64,000 nt of DNA from positions 4,527,353-4,591,352 of the forward strand of contig JALMQS010000681.1 of assembly GCA_024734495.1 (NCBI GenBank), in the 5' to 3' direction. The DNA comes from Forficula auricularia (taxonomy: Eukaryota; Arthropoda; Insecta; Dermaptera; Forficulidae). The position numbers and the translations under genes are program-made. Below the pieces are notes generated by a model that made no database searches, was not told the origin of the DNA, and was given only the letters and a program-made list of their open reading frames with translations. How positions within the stretch are numbered: the first letter of the stretch is position 1; every line of letters starts with the position of its first letter. This document shows, one piece after another, positions 24,064 to 34,189 of this stretch.

Positions 24064-25670
24064 GATGCCGGGTGATTTGCGACCCAGCCTCTAGATTAAA
24101 GAGACTAAAATCAGGGCCGTGGCAAGGGGTTTTGGCGCCTGGCGCGAACCAGGCGGGGATCCAGACCTCTGATTTGGGGAGGGGGGGGGGCGGTCGCCGG
24201 TATATAAGATCTACTTTTGATCTCGGAAGTGTGTCGCGATCGAATTGTCCAAGCGGGAGGGGGAGGGGGTCAGAGACGCCGCCCCCACATAGAACTTTAT
24301 TTTCTTCAATTTTAAAATTTAATGTTATAAAAAAAAAAGAAAATTAAATAAACATATAAAAAATGTTGATCTCCAATGCTTTGGGGGGGGGGGGTCCCCC
24401 CGTCGCCCCCCCTGGATCCGCGCATGGCGCGAACAAATTTTTGGCGCCTTAATTTTTATAACTCAGTAAAAGTTAGTGGTTTTAGCGCCTTTTTTCAACC
24501 GGCGGCGGCGCCTGGAGCGGTCGCTCCTTCGCGCCGTGCCTTGCCACGGCCCCGACTAAAATATGTATAAATGAGAAAGAAATCGATCCCATTTTATCGA
24601 TTTCATCTATCTGAAGGTTCATAGTATCAGTTTAGTATAAGAAAATAACATTTTGACTAAGAATTTTTTAGTTTAAAAGAAATTGTATGAAAAGATTCAA
24701 TTTCCTCTCTCCGGGAGCGAATCAACTAGAAATGGCCAAAAGTTTTATTTTTTTTCTCATTAGATATTTATTCAAATCTATTGAAATTTCATATCTGCGT
24801 ACTCTTTTCATCTATCTTTTATATCAAATAATTATTATTAAGAAAGTTGCATTTTAAAGGGTAGTCCATTCGAAGTCCAATTTAAAAAACTCTAATAACT
24901 CCGTAGAAATTTTTTCAAAAAATATGAGATTAATAGATATTATAAAACAATTAATTGTTAATAAATTAAATCTATTTTGAACGAAATCGATTCAGTACCT
25001 TTTGAGAAAAGGTCAAAAACCATCTGAACCGTCAAAAAACGATGTTTTTTGAAAACACGAGAGCCTTTGAAAAAAGTTAAAAAAAGTCATATGAAACGAA
25101 ACATTGACTTGTGACATGTAGGTGAATTTTAAAATGTTTCTAAAATAGCCTTTCATTGACGGTTTTCGGGGTTTTTGACGATTTTCTCAAAAAGTACTGA
25201 ACCGATTTCGTTCAAAATTGAATTAAATTATTAATAATTAATTGTGTTATATCTATGAATTTGATATTTTTAAAAATTTTCAAAGAGTTATTAGCGTTTT
25301 TTTAAATTATACTTCAAATAGACTACCCTTTAAAATGCAAATTTCCTAATAATAATTATTTGCTATAAAAGATAAATGAAAATAACATATAGATATTATA
25401 TTTTATAGATTTCAATAGGTTTGAACAAATATCTAATGAGAAAAAAAAACTTTTGGCCATTTCTACTTGATTTGTCCCGGAGAGAAGAAATTGAATATTT
25501 TCATACAATTTTTTTTAAACTATAAAATTCTTAATCAAAATGCTATTTTCTTATATTAATAGACATCCTGTGAACCTTCAGATAGATGAAATCGACAAAA
25601 CAAGATCGATTTCTTTCGCATTTATAATTATTTTGGTCTGTTATATCTAGAGGTTGTCTCGCCATCACCT
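24064..25670. mobile_element. Large foldback element interrupted by a hAT
   Basis: Arms pair around a centre near 25090. Outer arm text GGTGATTTGCGACC...CCTCTAGAT (24071-24094) is mirrored at 25648-25669. GAAAGAAATCGATCCCATTT and CTATCTGAAGGTTCATAGT are mirrored near 25610 and 25575. ATTTTAAAGGGTAGTCC is mirrored near 25330. Without the 443-bp hAT in the left arm, the length would be about 1.16 kb. There is no coding capacity. Confidence 0.8.
24112..24554 (+). mobile_element. Non-autonomous hAT with perfect 8-bp duplication
   Basis: Ends CAGGGCCGTGGCAAGG and CCTTGCCACGGCCCCG form 16-bp inverted repeats with one mismatch. The octamer ACTAAAAT occurs exactly on both sides (24104-24111 and 24555-24562), the hAT hallmark. 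The body is G/C-rich near both ends, with GGCGCC motifs and runs of up to 12 G. The undisturbed right arm of the host palindrome (around 25635) shows the empty-site equivalent. No transposase is present. Confidence 0.93.
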
Positions 25671-26099
25671 TATTTGTCATAGATTCAAGTCCATCCACTC
25701 TACAATATTGGAATATTTTTTAACGCGTAAACTATTGATTTTAGACCTTACAGTCATATTAACATTGCGGTTTTAAATTAAATGTTTTTAATCCTCATCC
25801 TTTAAAAAAATAACAAATATTATCCTTGCGTTGAAATATACGCATATGGAAAACGTCGTTTATAATTCAAATTAGGTTTTTTTTAAATATTTTAAAGGAA
25901 TTTGAATTAAATTGTGAAATAGATTTATAAACATAAATTTGTATTACAATATTTTAGATATTTTTCTTTCCAAGATACGAAACAAGTGTATTTTCTGTAA
26001 ATGTAAATATAGACTGAGACAATATAACTTTTTTATATTCCAGAAATTTTGGTGAAATACTTCGTTTATTTTTTCTCATTGTTCCAACTATTGTAAGCA
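25671..26099. other. AT-rich sequence, nothing recognised
   Basis: No gene or bounded repeat is visible. Confidence 0.4.
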
Positions 26100-26256
26100 G
26101 TGGCGTAGACAGAAAATTTTCATGGGGGGGTGGGGGGTCAATTCACAAAGCATAATATTTAGAGGGAATTTTTTTTTATTAAAACAAATAGGTACTTCAA
26201 GAAATTAAAAAAGAACATAATTCTTGATTAAACATATGAAATATATTTAATTACGG
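26100..26256 (+). mobile_element. Terminal segment shared with the 31360 element
   Basis: Begins CAGTGGCGTAGACAG and contains TTTTCATGGGGG, AGGTACTTCAAGAAATTAAA and AACATATGAAATATATTTAA. The same segment forms the left part of 31360-31883, there split by an insertion. It runs directly into the end of the piggyBac-like coding remnant. Confidence 0.65.
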
Positions 26257-27060
26257 TTAGTTTTTCTGGTTTTGATGGCATATACTGACGAAACTTGCAT
26301 CTAGTAATTGTTCGTTGACAGTCATACTTTCAGATGGATTATAGAAGTTCGATAAAATGTCTGACCATTTCTTAAATAATTTACGTCTCAGTGAAAACTT
26401 GTCAAGAGATTTTTGTTGCCGTCTGCTAATGACATCATCGAACCAAAATATCATATAAATATATGAATGTTTCATTGACATTATTGCTCTAAAAACTGGC
26501 CTCCCATATTCACTGTCAAATAAATCAGTCAGAGATTCGTTTTTAGATCTATGAAAATAAAAAAAGATTCATTAAATTCATTTAGAAATAAAAAGAAATA
26601 CTTTAACAATTTACCTGTAAACACCAGATAAAATTAGCACAGCAAGATATGCATGCAACAAATTTGAGACGGTTTCGATTGTGTTTTCTCCGAAGTATTC
26701 CTTCGCAAATGCGTTTGAATGTTTCAAAATCAAATTTTCAATAGAAGATGGAAAGAAAAGAAAAAAATATCTTTGAAACAATCGACAGAAGCTCTTGCAA
26801 ATCTTGTTGTCCCAGGACGAATAGAGAAAACATTCTCATTCGATAATCATCCAACACACATGATTTGTAGGCTCAGAGTGCCATCTTTTGAAATAAATAA
26901 TGGATCACTTCCTACACTGGGAAGTACGGAATCATCGATTTCGTCATCTTCTTCTTCTTCAAAATCAGATTCCATTGGTTGGCCATGGTCGCTACTTGAT
27001 GAAGAATAATTATCTTCTTCAGAGTCTGAATCAAAATAGTTTGAGAAGTAAGTAAGTTAT
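26257..27060 (-). pseudogene. Degenerate piggyBac-type transposase
   Basis: Recognised from the pattern of conserved piggyBac text on the minus strand. The order is an acidic Ser/Glu/Asp-rich N-terminal stretch (27050-26900), an RPGTTRFARAS region, a hydrophobic segment ending LILSGVYR, then LFDSEYGRPVFRA, DDVISRR and PSESMTVNEQL. The usual DEQ around a catalytic Asp reads NEQ, so that residue appears lost. A 66-bp intron fits at 26549-26614, with GTAAAT donor, TTTCATAG acceptor and an Arg codon split across it. Frameshifts are needed near 26895, 26775 (T run) and 26280. After the last, QYMPSKPEKL follows and then the frame stops, so the rest of the catalytic domain is missing. It cannot encode an active enzyme. 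Family assignment is by memory of conserved motifs, not by search. Confidence 0.8.
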
Positions 27061-27069
27061 AATGAAAGG

Positions 27070-27140
27070 CAGTCCATAAATTATTCAAATTTGGACGTTT
27101 CGGAGACTTTTTCTCTCCTTCTTCAGGGTAACCAGTCCGT
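27070..27140 (-). repeat. Single foldback arm with hammerhead-like motif
   Basis: On the minus strand: CCTGAAGAAGGAGAG, a short loop, TCTCCGAAACGTCC. The 5-bp stem GGAGA/TCTCC sits between CTGAAGAA and GAAACGT. No opposite arm is visible nearby. Confidence 0.65.
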
Positions 27141-27490
27141 CTTTCTAAGAAAATAAAAATAATTAAAGTTTGAGAAGTTTTATATTATGTGTAAGTCTCA
27201 AAATACATGACTTCGATAAGAATACTATATAATAGGTATTATTAAACAATGTATTTTTTAATGCTAGAAATCTTTTTGATTAAAAAAAAGGACATCATTG
27301 AGTCCTTGAAATAACTTCAGAGAGAGATTTTTTTAATTAAAAATTAAACCTAAGACCCAAGGCAATGGTCCTAGAGCCTCCTTTACAAAGTCGTTTAGAC
27401 TTTTACACAGTAAAGGTCGGCTAATGTTTATGTCAATTATTCAAGTAGAAAGCCAGGAGGATTTTAAAGCTGAATCTCCCCTTTCTCACC
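27141..27490. other. AT-rich sequence, nothing recognised
   Basis: No gene is supported. Confidence 0.4.
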
Positions 27491-27492
27491 CC

Positions 27493-27603
27493 TAGTAGCA
27501 CAATGTTTCAAACTATATAGTAACTAAATAGTGCCTACATAGATTCTGAGAATCTATATAGCCTCTATATAGTTACTATATAGTTTGAAACATTGTGCTA
27601 CTA
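27493..27603. mobile_element. Compact 111-bp foldback MITE
   Basis: Arms TAGTAGCACAATGTTTCAAA and its complement at 27584-27603 continue inward through repeated CTATATAG text to a central AGATTCTGAGAATCT. A single arm of the same family lies inside the 8909-9193 element. Confidence 0.8.
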
Positions 27604-28630
27604 TAGACATTAATCAAAATTACTGTAATTGAAGGATTTTCACTTGATTATTACAAAAGTCTGATTAGAAAGAATTAAAGTAAAAAATAGTGTGTGTGTG
27701 TGTGGGGGGGGGGGAATAATCTTCAACTTATATTTATATATTAAGTAAATAAATTTTAAAAATTTCACCAAAGATTGTCGTATAGCCATCGTCTTTGTAC
27801 CATAGACTGATTAAAAAGATTCAATCGACGCCTGCAGAGTGGTAGGTAGCTAAGTTATATTTGCGTCCTTAGTTATAAAGATTTTTAAAACTAGGCTACA
27901 AATATTCTAGGTGGTAGAGCTATGGGTGTAGTTGCTTGGATAACTAAAATTTATTTCTTATTTTAGACTTTTAGGATCTAATGTGGGTTTTAGAGACACT
28001 ACACTGTTTCGAACTTAATTGAAGATGTGTTGAAGAAAGTTTAAAGTTATAAAGTTATACTGGGTTCGATAGAGGGTATTACGGGTCAACCGTTTAGTGT
28101 CACTCTTAATTATAGTATGACAACCCAGGAGAATCAGGTGAAGTACAAGATGTAAAATATACGGATTAAACCGTTATTGTTGGTCCTGTAAATGTAACCA
28201 GTACTGAGAGTTGTTCGGGCAGAGATTCACTATTAAAATAATACTGTAGGGTCTTGTAGTAACTAGGAGACCGTGCGCGTCTGCCCGCCCAAACGGTTCT
28301 GATTTGCTGAGCTTTGTAATATTCATGACATCATAAAAAGTGCAAGCTTTAAGTTTTGAAGCAAACCGCCAACTTTAACTGGTATGCATTAAATAGAGCC
28401 CATCCATATTTGAAAATGAATAAAATTTTTAAATTTTATGTGTTTATTATATTTTTTATTAATAAATATATTTTTATTATATTTGTATTTAATTACGACA
28501 ATTTTAAAATAATTATTTTCTTTTTCATAATTATATTTTTTATGTGTTCTTATGTTCTTTTATGTGACTAGTGAAAATATTGAATTTGTGCATCTACTTG
28601 TGGCTCTTTATAAAATATAAATAAAATAAT
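27604..28630. other. Unassigned, largely unique-looking sequence
   Basis: Contains a GT microsatellite and G run at 27691-27715. From 27790 to 28350 the composition is more balanced, and no repeat partner was found in the window. There is no convincing open frame, tRNA or splice pair. Confidence 0.35.
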
Positions 28631-29331
28631 TTTTAAGAAAAAAATTAAACCGACTTCAAAAAATTAAATGCAACAAATAAAATACACTAAAAGGTATAAA
28701 ATAATTATTATCTTATTTAGTTACAACTAAACTACGAAATATTAACATGAAATTACTTTTTGAAGTCGGTGCCAAACAAACTATATCTATAAGCGAGCGT
28801 GCAAACCAAACGTACTAAGTGTCGTCGAGTGCGATTCATAAAATGTATCTGTTTGGCACCGACTTAAAAAAGTAATTTCATGTTAATATTTCGTAGTTTA
28901 GTTGTAACTAAATAAGATAATAATTATTTTATACCTTTTAGTGTATTTTATTTGTTGCATTTAATTTTTTGAAGTCGTTTTATTTTTTCTTAAAAATTAT
29001 TTTTATTTTTCTTTTTTAGTGATGTTATTAATAGTGATCATATCATCAGAACTTGACCAAATTAATATGGCATCATCCCTAAGATACCCCCTTTCCAATA
29101 AAAAACGAATCATCGAAATCGGTTCATAAACAAAGAAGTTAGTCCTGAACAAACCTAACAAAAAAGGTCTTATACCTATAATAAAAAATGGGACCAATCG
29201 GAAGGTAGACTGGTCCCAATGCAAATTTTTTTTTCAAAATCGGTTCACAATTGGCGGAGATATGAGGTAACATAGGCACAAAAAAAATTCAGTCGAATAG
29301 AGAACCTCTTCCTTTTTTGAAGCCGGTTAAA
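28631..29331 (+). mobile_element. R3 element, copy a (ACCGACTTC termini)
   Basis: About 700 bp. Ends with TTAAACCGACTTCAAAAAA and TTTTTTGAAGCCGGTTAA. The left half (28645-28985) is itself a near palindrome with internal arms ACTTTTTGAAGTCGGTGCC and the complement. The right half includes ATCGAAATCGGTTCATAAAC and AACCTCTTCC. The second copy is at 35401-36130. No coding capacity. Similar termini are known in several insect genomes. Confidence 0.75.
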
Positions 29332-29654
29332 AAACAGGATTGCGGCTCTCTCTGGCCTCATTAGTGCCCTGATATCATGTCTTTTGTCATTAAAATTGAA
29401 ATTCGAAAAAAGTAACCTTCTGTTCGTTCAAATGGTAAGTTAGAGGAAAAAGAAAAAAACAATTGATAAAATTAGAAGCTATTTGTTAGAGACTTTACTT
29501 ATTTATAAGAAAGGACAGACATTTTTATTTGTGGTGCAATAAATCACTTTTTCATTTTATATTTGTTAAAAATTTACAATCTATCTATCAAACTTCTCTT
29601 TATCTTATTATATTAAAATCTTATTATATGATCAATTATTGTATATATATATAT
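29332..29654. other. AT-rich sequence, nothing recognised
   Basis: No gene or bounded repeat is visible, apart from a TA run at 29644-29654. Confidence 0.4.
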
Positions 29655-30015
29655 GTTACAGTAAAAACCCGCTTCTAGTATGAACGGGTTCTTGCTACTT
29701 AAAACGCGTTTCACTGAATAACTTTGTGGGAATGAAAGTGAGTTGATTGAAGAAACCAATTGACTTGATTGGGGAATAATGGAATTGAAATAATTATCGG
29801 AAAAGAGGTTTTTTTATCTAATTAGATTTTTCCTCTTATTAAAAACAAGGACTAAAGATTAATAAGGACACTCGATGGTGGAGAAGTAATCTCCGGAATC
29901 GAAGCAAAAATACAATGTATACATTAATTAATGTAAAATAATTGGTTTAATAAAATTTATAAAAAAAAAAAAAAAAAAATAACTTTGTGGCAACTAGAAT
30001 TTACTGAGGGGATAT
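29655..30015 (+). mobile_element. Remnant of the 36455 palindrome family, interrupted
   Basis: CAGTAAAAACCCGCTTCTAG to GAATAACTTTGTGG matches the left arm of 36455-36844. It then resumes after a 248-bp insertion with CAACTAGAATTTACTGA. A TA dinucleotide precedes CAGT here. Confidence 0.65.
29730..29977 (+). mobile_element. Polyadenylated retroposon with target duplication
   Basis: About 248 bp ending AATAAAATTTATAAAA and a poly-A run of about 18. The direct repeat AATAACTTTGTGG at 29717-29729 and 29978-29990 marks a target-primed insertion. The intact site appears at 36515-36528. No reading frame of note; this may be a 5'-truncated LINE end or a processed non-coding transcript. An older relative lies at 19560-19790. 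Confidence 0.85.
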
Positions 30016-30624
30016 AGGAGGGAGGATAGAGTTAGTGGGTGGAGGGTGATCGGAGGGGAGGGAATTCATGGGGATTATTGTAATAACTGAATGTTCACAC
30101 ATTTGATTGAAGAGACTGCATTTATTTCAGTACCCTCTCTCTGATTTAGGATAAGCTTTCAACCACCCCATTAATATTTCAAATAATGAAACAATAATTA
30201 TTATATTATAATTTTATTCTAATTATTCATTAAAAATTAAATATTTTATGAGTAGGTTAATTAAATAAAGTAATATATTTACAATCGTTATTTAATATAT
30301 TCATTTAAAATCAATTCGAATTATACTAAGAGAGATTCTCATTCAATTTATTTAATAAATTCATAAAATAAAAAAATTGAGTTTTATTTATCCGAAAAGT
30401 GATAAGTTTATTATTCAGGGATAATTTTTTGTTGGTAAAAGTAATTAAATGAAATCAATAAATATTAAAATTTTAGGTCGATCCGCCTCTCAAAAATAAT
30501 ATTATAAGCCCTACTCGAATTTTGTAGAATATGTATAATTATCACAGGGGTTAGGGGGGATTAGGACGCAGAGTGCGTCAGTGAGAAAACGGTCAAGTTA
30601 ATAATTTCAACAAAAGGTTGTTTA
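30016..30624. other. AT-rich sequence, nothing recognised
   Basis: A G-rich stretch at 30003-30072 is followed by AT-rich DNA. 30617-30624 (GTTGTTTA) is the probable left target duplication of the next element. Confidence 0.4.
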
Positions 30625-30778
30625 GGGATCGCAATACCGGTACACCGGTATACCGAATACCAGTATTTCGTGCTAGTTTGCAATTTCGTAAAACCGATAT
30701 TTTTTAAGATAAAATACAGGTGTTTTCGTTATTAGCTATAAATATAAAAATTGCCACAAACAATAATACAAAAGTAAT

Positions 30779-30953
30779 ACAAAATCAAATGGTGTGGTCA
30801 GCACACGACTTTCACATTCTCACTTATTTAAATTAATCCCGACACTCCTACTTTACACCCCCTTCCTTTATTTCAATCGGATTAAAATTTATACACGACT
30901 AATAACTCATGACACTTGATAAGTAGGTACTTCAATTTAAAAAAAAAATCGTC
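30779..30953 (+). repeat. Dispersed repeat R10, copy a
   Basis: Shared with 42690-42860, and in part with 55224-55310: GGTGTGGTCAGCACACGAC, TTTATTTCAATCGGATTAAA, ACTAATAACTCATGA. Function unknown. Confidence 0.65.
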
Positions 30954-30974
30954 GGAAATATCACGTTGTATTTC

Positions 30975-31055
30975 CCTCACTGACCTTTCAAAACCCCGAA
31001 GGAGGGAAGAAACCTCCGAAACGTCGCCGTCGCGTCTGCTTTCAATAAAAATATA
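30975..31055 (+). repeat. Foldback arm with hammerhead-like motif
   Basis: CCCCGAAGGAGGGAAGAA followed by ACCTCCGAAACGTCGCC: stem GGAGG/CCTCC, then GAAACGT. Preceded by TTTCCCTCACTGACCTTTC, which also occurs in inverted form in the loop of the 62002-62219 foldback. Confidence 0.65.
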
Positions 31056-31359
31056 GATTTAATTTTCACTCTTTTTTGAACCCTTGGACTGCCTCTACAA
31101 ATCCATTTAATAATACTATATGTTTTGTTTCTTTATTGTATTATTTATTTTTTATCTTCCCTCCATTTTGTTTTCTAATGTTAAAAATTACTAAAATGTT
31201 AAAAACTGCTCTCATTACTAATAACATTTATTTTATATTTGTACATAACAAAATTGTTTATATTTTTATAGTTTATTATTTTATGTATAAAACTAAGGAA
31301 TATGGCAACTTTTTTGAAAATTGCTAAAATCGGTATTAAAACCGATATACCGGTATATC

Positions 31360-31883
31360 CAGCGGCGTAGCCAGAAAATTTTCATGGAGATGGGGGGAGG
31401 GTCAATCCACAAAGCAAAATATTTAGTAGGAATTTTTTTATTAAAACAAATCGACGCCTTAGAGAGTAAACCTGCTAACTCACAACAAAGAAATTTTACA
31501 GTGCAGAGAAAAAACAAAATTTAATATTGTTGTTATGGAAAAAATCATTTTTCACATTTTTTTCTACAACTTACGATCGTAATTATAAGTAGCAGTTTTA
31601 CTTGGATCTCTCCTGCATCTCTTTTTCTTTCGAACGGTATTAATATGTCATATTTGATAAAAAGTGGAGTTAGTAGCTTTACACTCTAAGCCGACGAAAT
31701 AGGTACTTCGAGAAATTAAAAAAGAACATAATTCTTGATTAAACATATGAAATATATTTAATTGCGGTTATTTTGCCATAAGAAACGGTTTGTCGTTGCC
31801 GTTGCTCATTCCATGAGCCCTGCTCTTGCGGGGAGGGGGTTTCCTGACACCCAAACCCCTCCCCACGCGTGGCTACGTCCCTG
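31360..31883 (+). mobile_element. Nested TIR element (CAGCGGCGTAGCCA ends)
   Basis: Left end CAGCGGCGTAGCCAG, right end on the minus strand CAGGGACGTAGCCACGCG. The left 90 bp and 31697-31770 match 26100-26256, interrupted here by a small insertion. The flanking octamers GGTATATC and AGTACAAC agree at only 5 of 8. The form resembles a hAT, but the partner copy abuts piggyBac-like coding sequence, so the superfamily is open. Confidence 0.65.
31452..31696 (+). mobile_element. Small TIR insertion, third nesting level
   Basis: Inverted ends CGACGCCTTAGAGAGTAAA and TTTACACTCTAAGCCGACG agree at 15 of 19 positions. It interrupts text continuous at 26184-26200. AAAT on both sides (31448-31451 and 31697-31700) is a candidate 4-bp duplication. 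245 bp, non-coding. Confidence 0.75.
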
Positions 31884-31913
31884 AGTACAACGTTTAAAAA
31901 ATACCGAATTCTG

Positions 31914-32023
31914 GTTATTATATTGTATTGTTGTTATTATATTGTATTGTTGTTATTATATTGTATTGTTGTTATTATAATGTATTGTTGTTATTATATT
32001 GTATTGTTGTTATTATATTGTAT
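31914..32023 (+). repeat. 19-bp minisatellite
   Basis: About six tandem copies of TATTATATTGTATTGTTGT with one substitution in the fourth. Long frames over it arise from the repeat. Confidence 0.9.
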
Positions 32024-32055
32024 TTTTCCCCGGTATTGCAAACCCTGGTTGCTTT

Positions 32056-32318
32056 TTTTAAAGTGTTTATTAGCCAAAAAGAAGATTTTTTTATATACAT
32101 TTTTACAGTATTATCCCTAACACTCCGGGATATGATATATTATTTTAAGTTTAATCTACATTACATAGAATGTATTCGTAGTTATTTATTTAAATTTTCA
32201 TTTAATTATTTACAGACATTTTGCCTTTTCCCCGCTTAGATTAAGGGATAGGAATATAACATTTTTTTTTTTACAAGGAAATAGTTTTAGGAAAAAACCT
32301 TGTTAAGCAAACCCTAAT
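32056..32318. other. AT-rich sequence, nothing recognised
   Basis: No supported gene. Confidence 0.4.
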
Positions 32319-32638
32319 TGTAGTGATATATCGGTCTGGCCAGCCCGAGCCAAAGTATTCCCCCACCACACCACTGCCTGGCTAGCTCGCAGAGCGGCAC
32401 TCTGGCCCAGAGAAAATTGGAAGAAATGGAGTATCAAACGTTGGAGTCGGCTCACGCATCCGAGACTTCTGACAGCCACCTGCTTTTCTTTGTGTCTCTG
32501 TATGAAGGGAATACTGGCCGCCCATTATTCACCATCTATAAATCTTTTAACTTACTACATATACCAGTAATTCATCATTAAAGAATATTTATTATCGAAT
32601 ATTGACTTCTGCTTTGATTGATTCAACAAACCCAAGTC
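32319..32638 (+). mobile_element. Candidate solo LTR
   Basis: A 320-bp block of balanced composition starting TGTAGTGATATATCGG and ending GATTGATTCAACA, so TGT...ACA as LTRs of Gypsy-type elements often are. AATAAA-like text is not clear and no 5-bp duplication matches. The following 32639-32755 (CCAAGTCCAGAGTGCTACG and so on) is less AT-rich and could be adjoining element sequence, but no gag or pol frame is seen. Confidence 0.4.
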
Positions 32639-32761
32639 CAGAGTGCTACGAATTTTACCTCAAGGACAGGAAGGGACCTCCATTTGGAGAACAGAAAATC
32701 CAATCGCCCCAATTTCGAAAAATCATTACAAGGTAATACAACGTCTTCTAATTCTTTAGAA

Positions 32762-33410
32762 CAGTGCCGGATGTAGGGTTATTTGGGCCCCGGGCGGTAT
32801 ATATATATTGCCCCCCCCCCTTCTAAAGAAAATTTTTTAAACAATTTTTTACTATTTTTTTTACATTTAAAGACTAATGCAGTTTATACAAAAATAAGTA
32901 ATATAATAACTAATAATTATTAGTAATGAAGCTGTTGAAGCTTTTATTTTTGTGATTAATTTGATTAAAGTTGGAATTTTTATTTTAATCACACATAATT
33001 AATTACAATTATTTATCTAACACGAACAAATAATACAATATAACTACAACGTTTCGATCGACTTATTCTGCGATCGTTCTCAAGTATGAGCACCCACTCA
33101 GTTAACCTATAATCGGAGTGGGTGCTCATACTTGAGAAGGATCGCAGAATAAGTCGATCGAAACGTCGTGGATATATTGTATTATTTGTTCGTGTTTAAT
33201 AAATAATTATAATTAATTATGTGTGATTTAATAAAAAATCAAACTTTAAATAAGTAATAAGTTTAGGAAAACTTATTTTAATCAAAACGAGGTGAAATAT
33301 GTTTTTTCTCCCCTCATATTTTTTTATCTCCGGGTGACCAGACCCCTTATTTTACTATAATCCTGCTTTATAAGTTAATAAAATATAATATACAAGGGGG
33401 GGGGGGCGAT
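32762..33410 (+). mobile_element. hAT-type terminus with nested foldback
   Basis: CAGTGCCGGATGTAGGG at 32762 followed by GGGCCCCGGGC and a poly-C run is a hAT-style left end. A poly-G run at 33396-33407 may be near the right end, but no matching terminus is clear. The foldback at 32961-33252 lies inside. Confidence 0.45.
32961..33252. mobile_element. Foldback element with hammerhead-like arms
   Basis: Arms include GAGTGGGTGCTCATACTTGA, GATCGCAGAATAAGTCGATC and AATTAATTATGTGTGATTTA, with complements on the left. The loop is about 17 nt. Each arm carries GATCG, a loop, CGATC, then GAAACGT (minus strand in the left arm), preceded by CTTGAGAA. Confidence 0.85.
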
Positions 33411-34189
33411 ACTCAGGTGGGAGTGAGTCAGAGCCGGCGTAACCTTTTCTTTCAATTTGTTAAATTTGGTATAATTACATGAAATGCAAGTAGAAAAAGA
33501 GCACGAATTCATAAAGAATGTCTAGAAAATCTCATCAAACAAATTCTTTTGAATATTTATCAACAGGTTTCTTAATTGAACCCAAAATGTATTAAATAGA
33601 TATAGGCAGACAAATGATAAGGGATTGCTATGAATCCAAAGGATTTTGAAGAGAAGATTCCTGAAAGCGCCCTTCACTTTCTAAACGTCTTAAAGTCAAT
33701 CTATCATATCAATCTTCCTTCTGTGGATATTCTTAAACTAAGAACGTGCCAAGTTATTATAGCTGAGATACGCTCAAGATGATTTATCATTTTGCCATTG
33801 TTTGAAAAGGTAACTAACTACATACAATATAGATGGGTTGAAAATAAACAATAAAAATGAATAATTTTGATCTCATTACGAATTCCAAAACAAAATTCAA
33901 AACGTATATCAAGTTTATCAATCTCGCTCCTCCTATACCCTCGAAAAATCTCTGCTCCATAAGCTACCATTAAGTTGATAGTAGAATTTTTAAATTTTAA
34001 ATAAATCGATGAAAAAAATGAAAAGTTTTTCAAGAATCAAATGGTGGTGATTTGGCAATTTTTCGTCAGGGAATAATTTCGAATAGAAATGTGAAACTTA
34101 TTATGTACCATGTTATTATAAATTTGTGAACAACCGTAAATTTCAGTTTTAGACAAATAAATTTTTTAAAGTTAGTTTTAATTTTTTCT
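33411..34189. other. No gene recognised
   Basis: AT-rich with unremarkable short frames. Confidence 0.4.

Larger units (their letters stand above)
30625..32047 (+). mobile_element. hAT-like element hosting nested insertions
   Basis: Left end GGGATCGCAATACCGGTA. Right end on the minus strand CAGGGTTTGCAATACCGG. Repeated ACCGGTATACCG-type text lies just inside both ends. The flanking octamers GTTGTTTA and GTTGCTTT match at 6 of 8. The left CA seems lost. Inside are the 30779-30953 repeat, a hammerhead-like motif, the 31360-31883 element and a minisatellite. No transposase seen. Confidence 0.65.

Noticed and set aside
27790..28350. Mitochondrial DNA insertion
   Set aside because: No mitochondrial gene or tRNA order could be recognised; left as unassigned.
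31914..32023. CRISPR-like array
   Set aside because: Direct tandem 19-bp units with no spacers, in eukaryotic DNA.
31869..32239. Overlapping frames of 83 and 103 codons rich in Tyr, Cys, Leu and Ile
   Set aside because: Produced by the 19-bp minisatellite.
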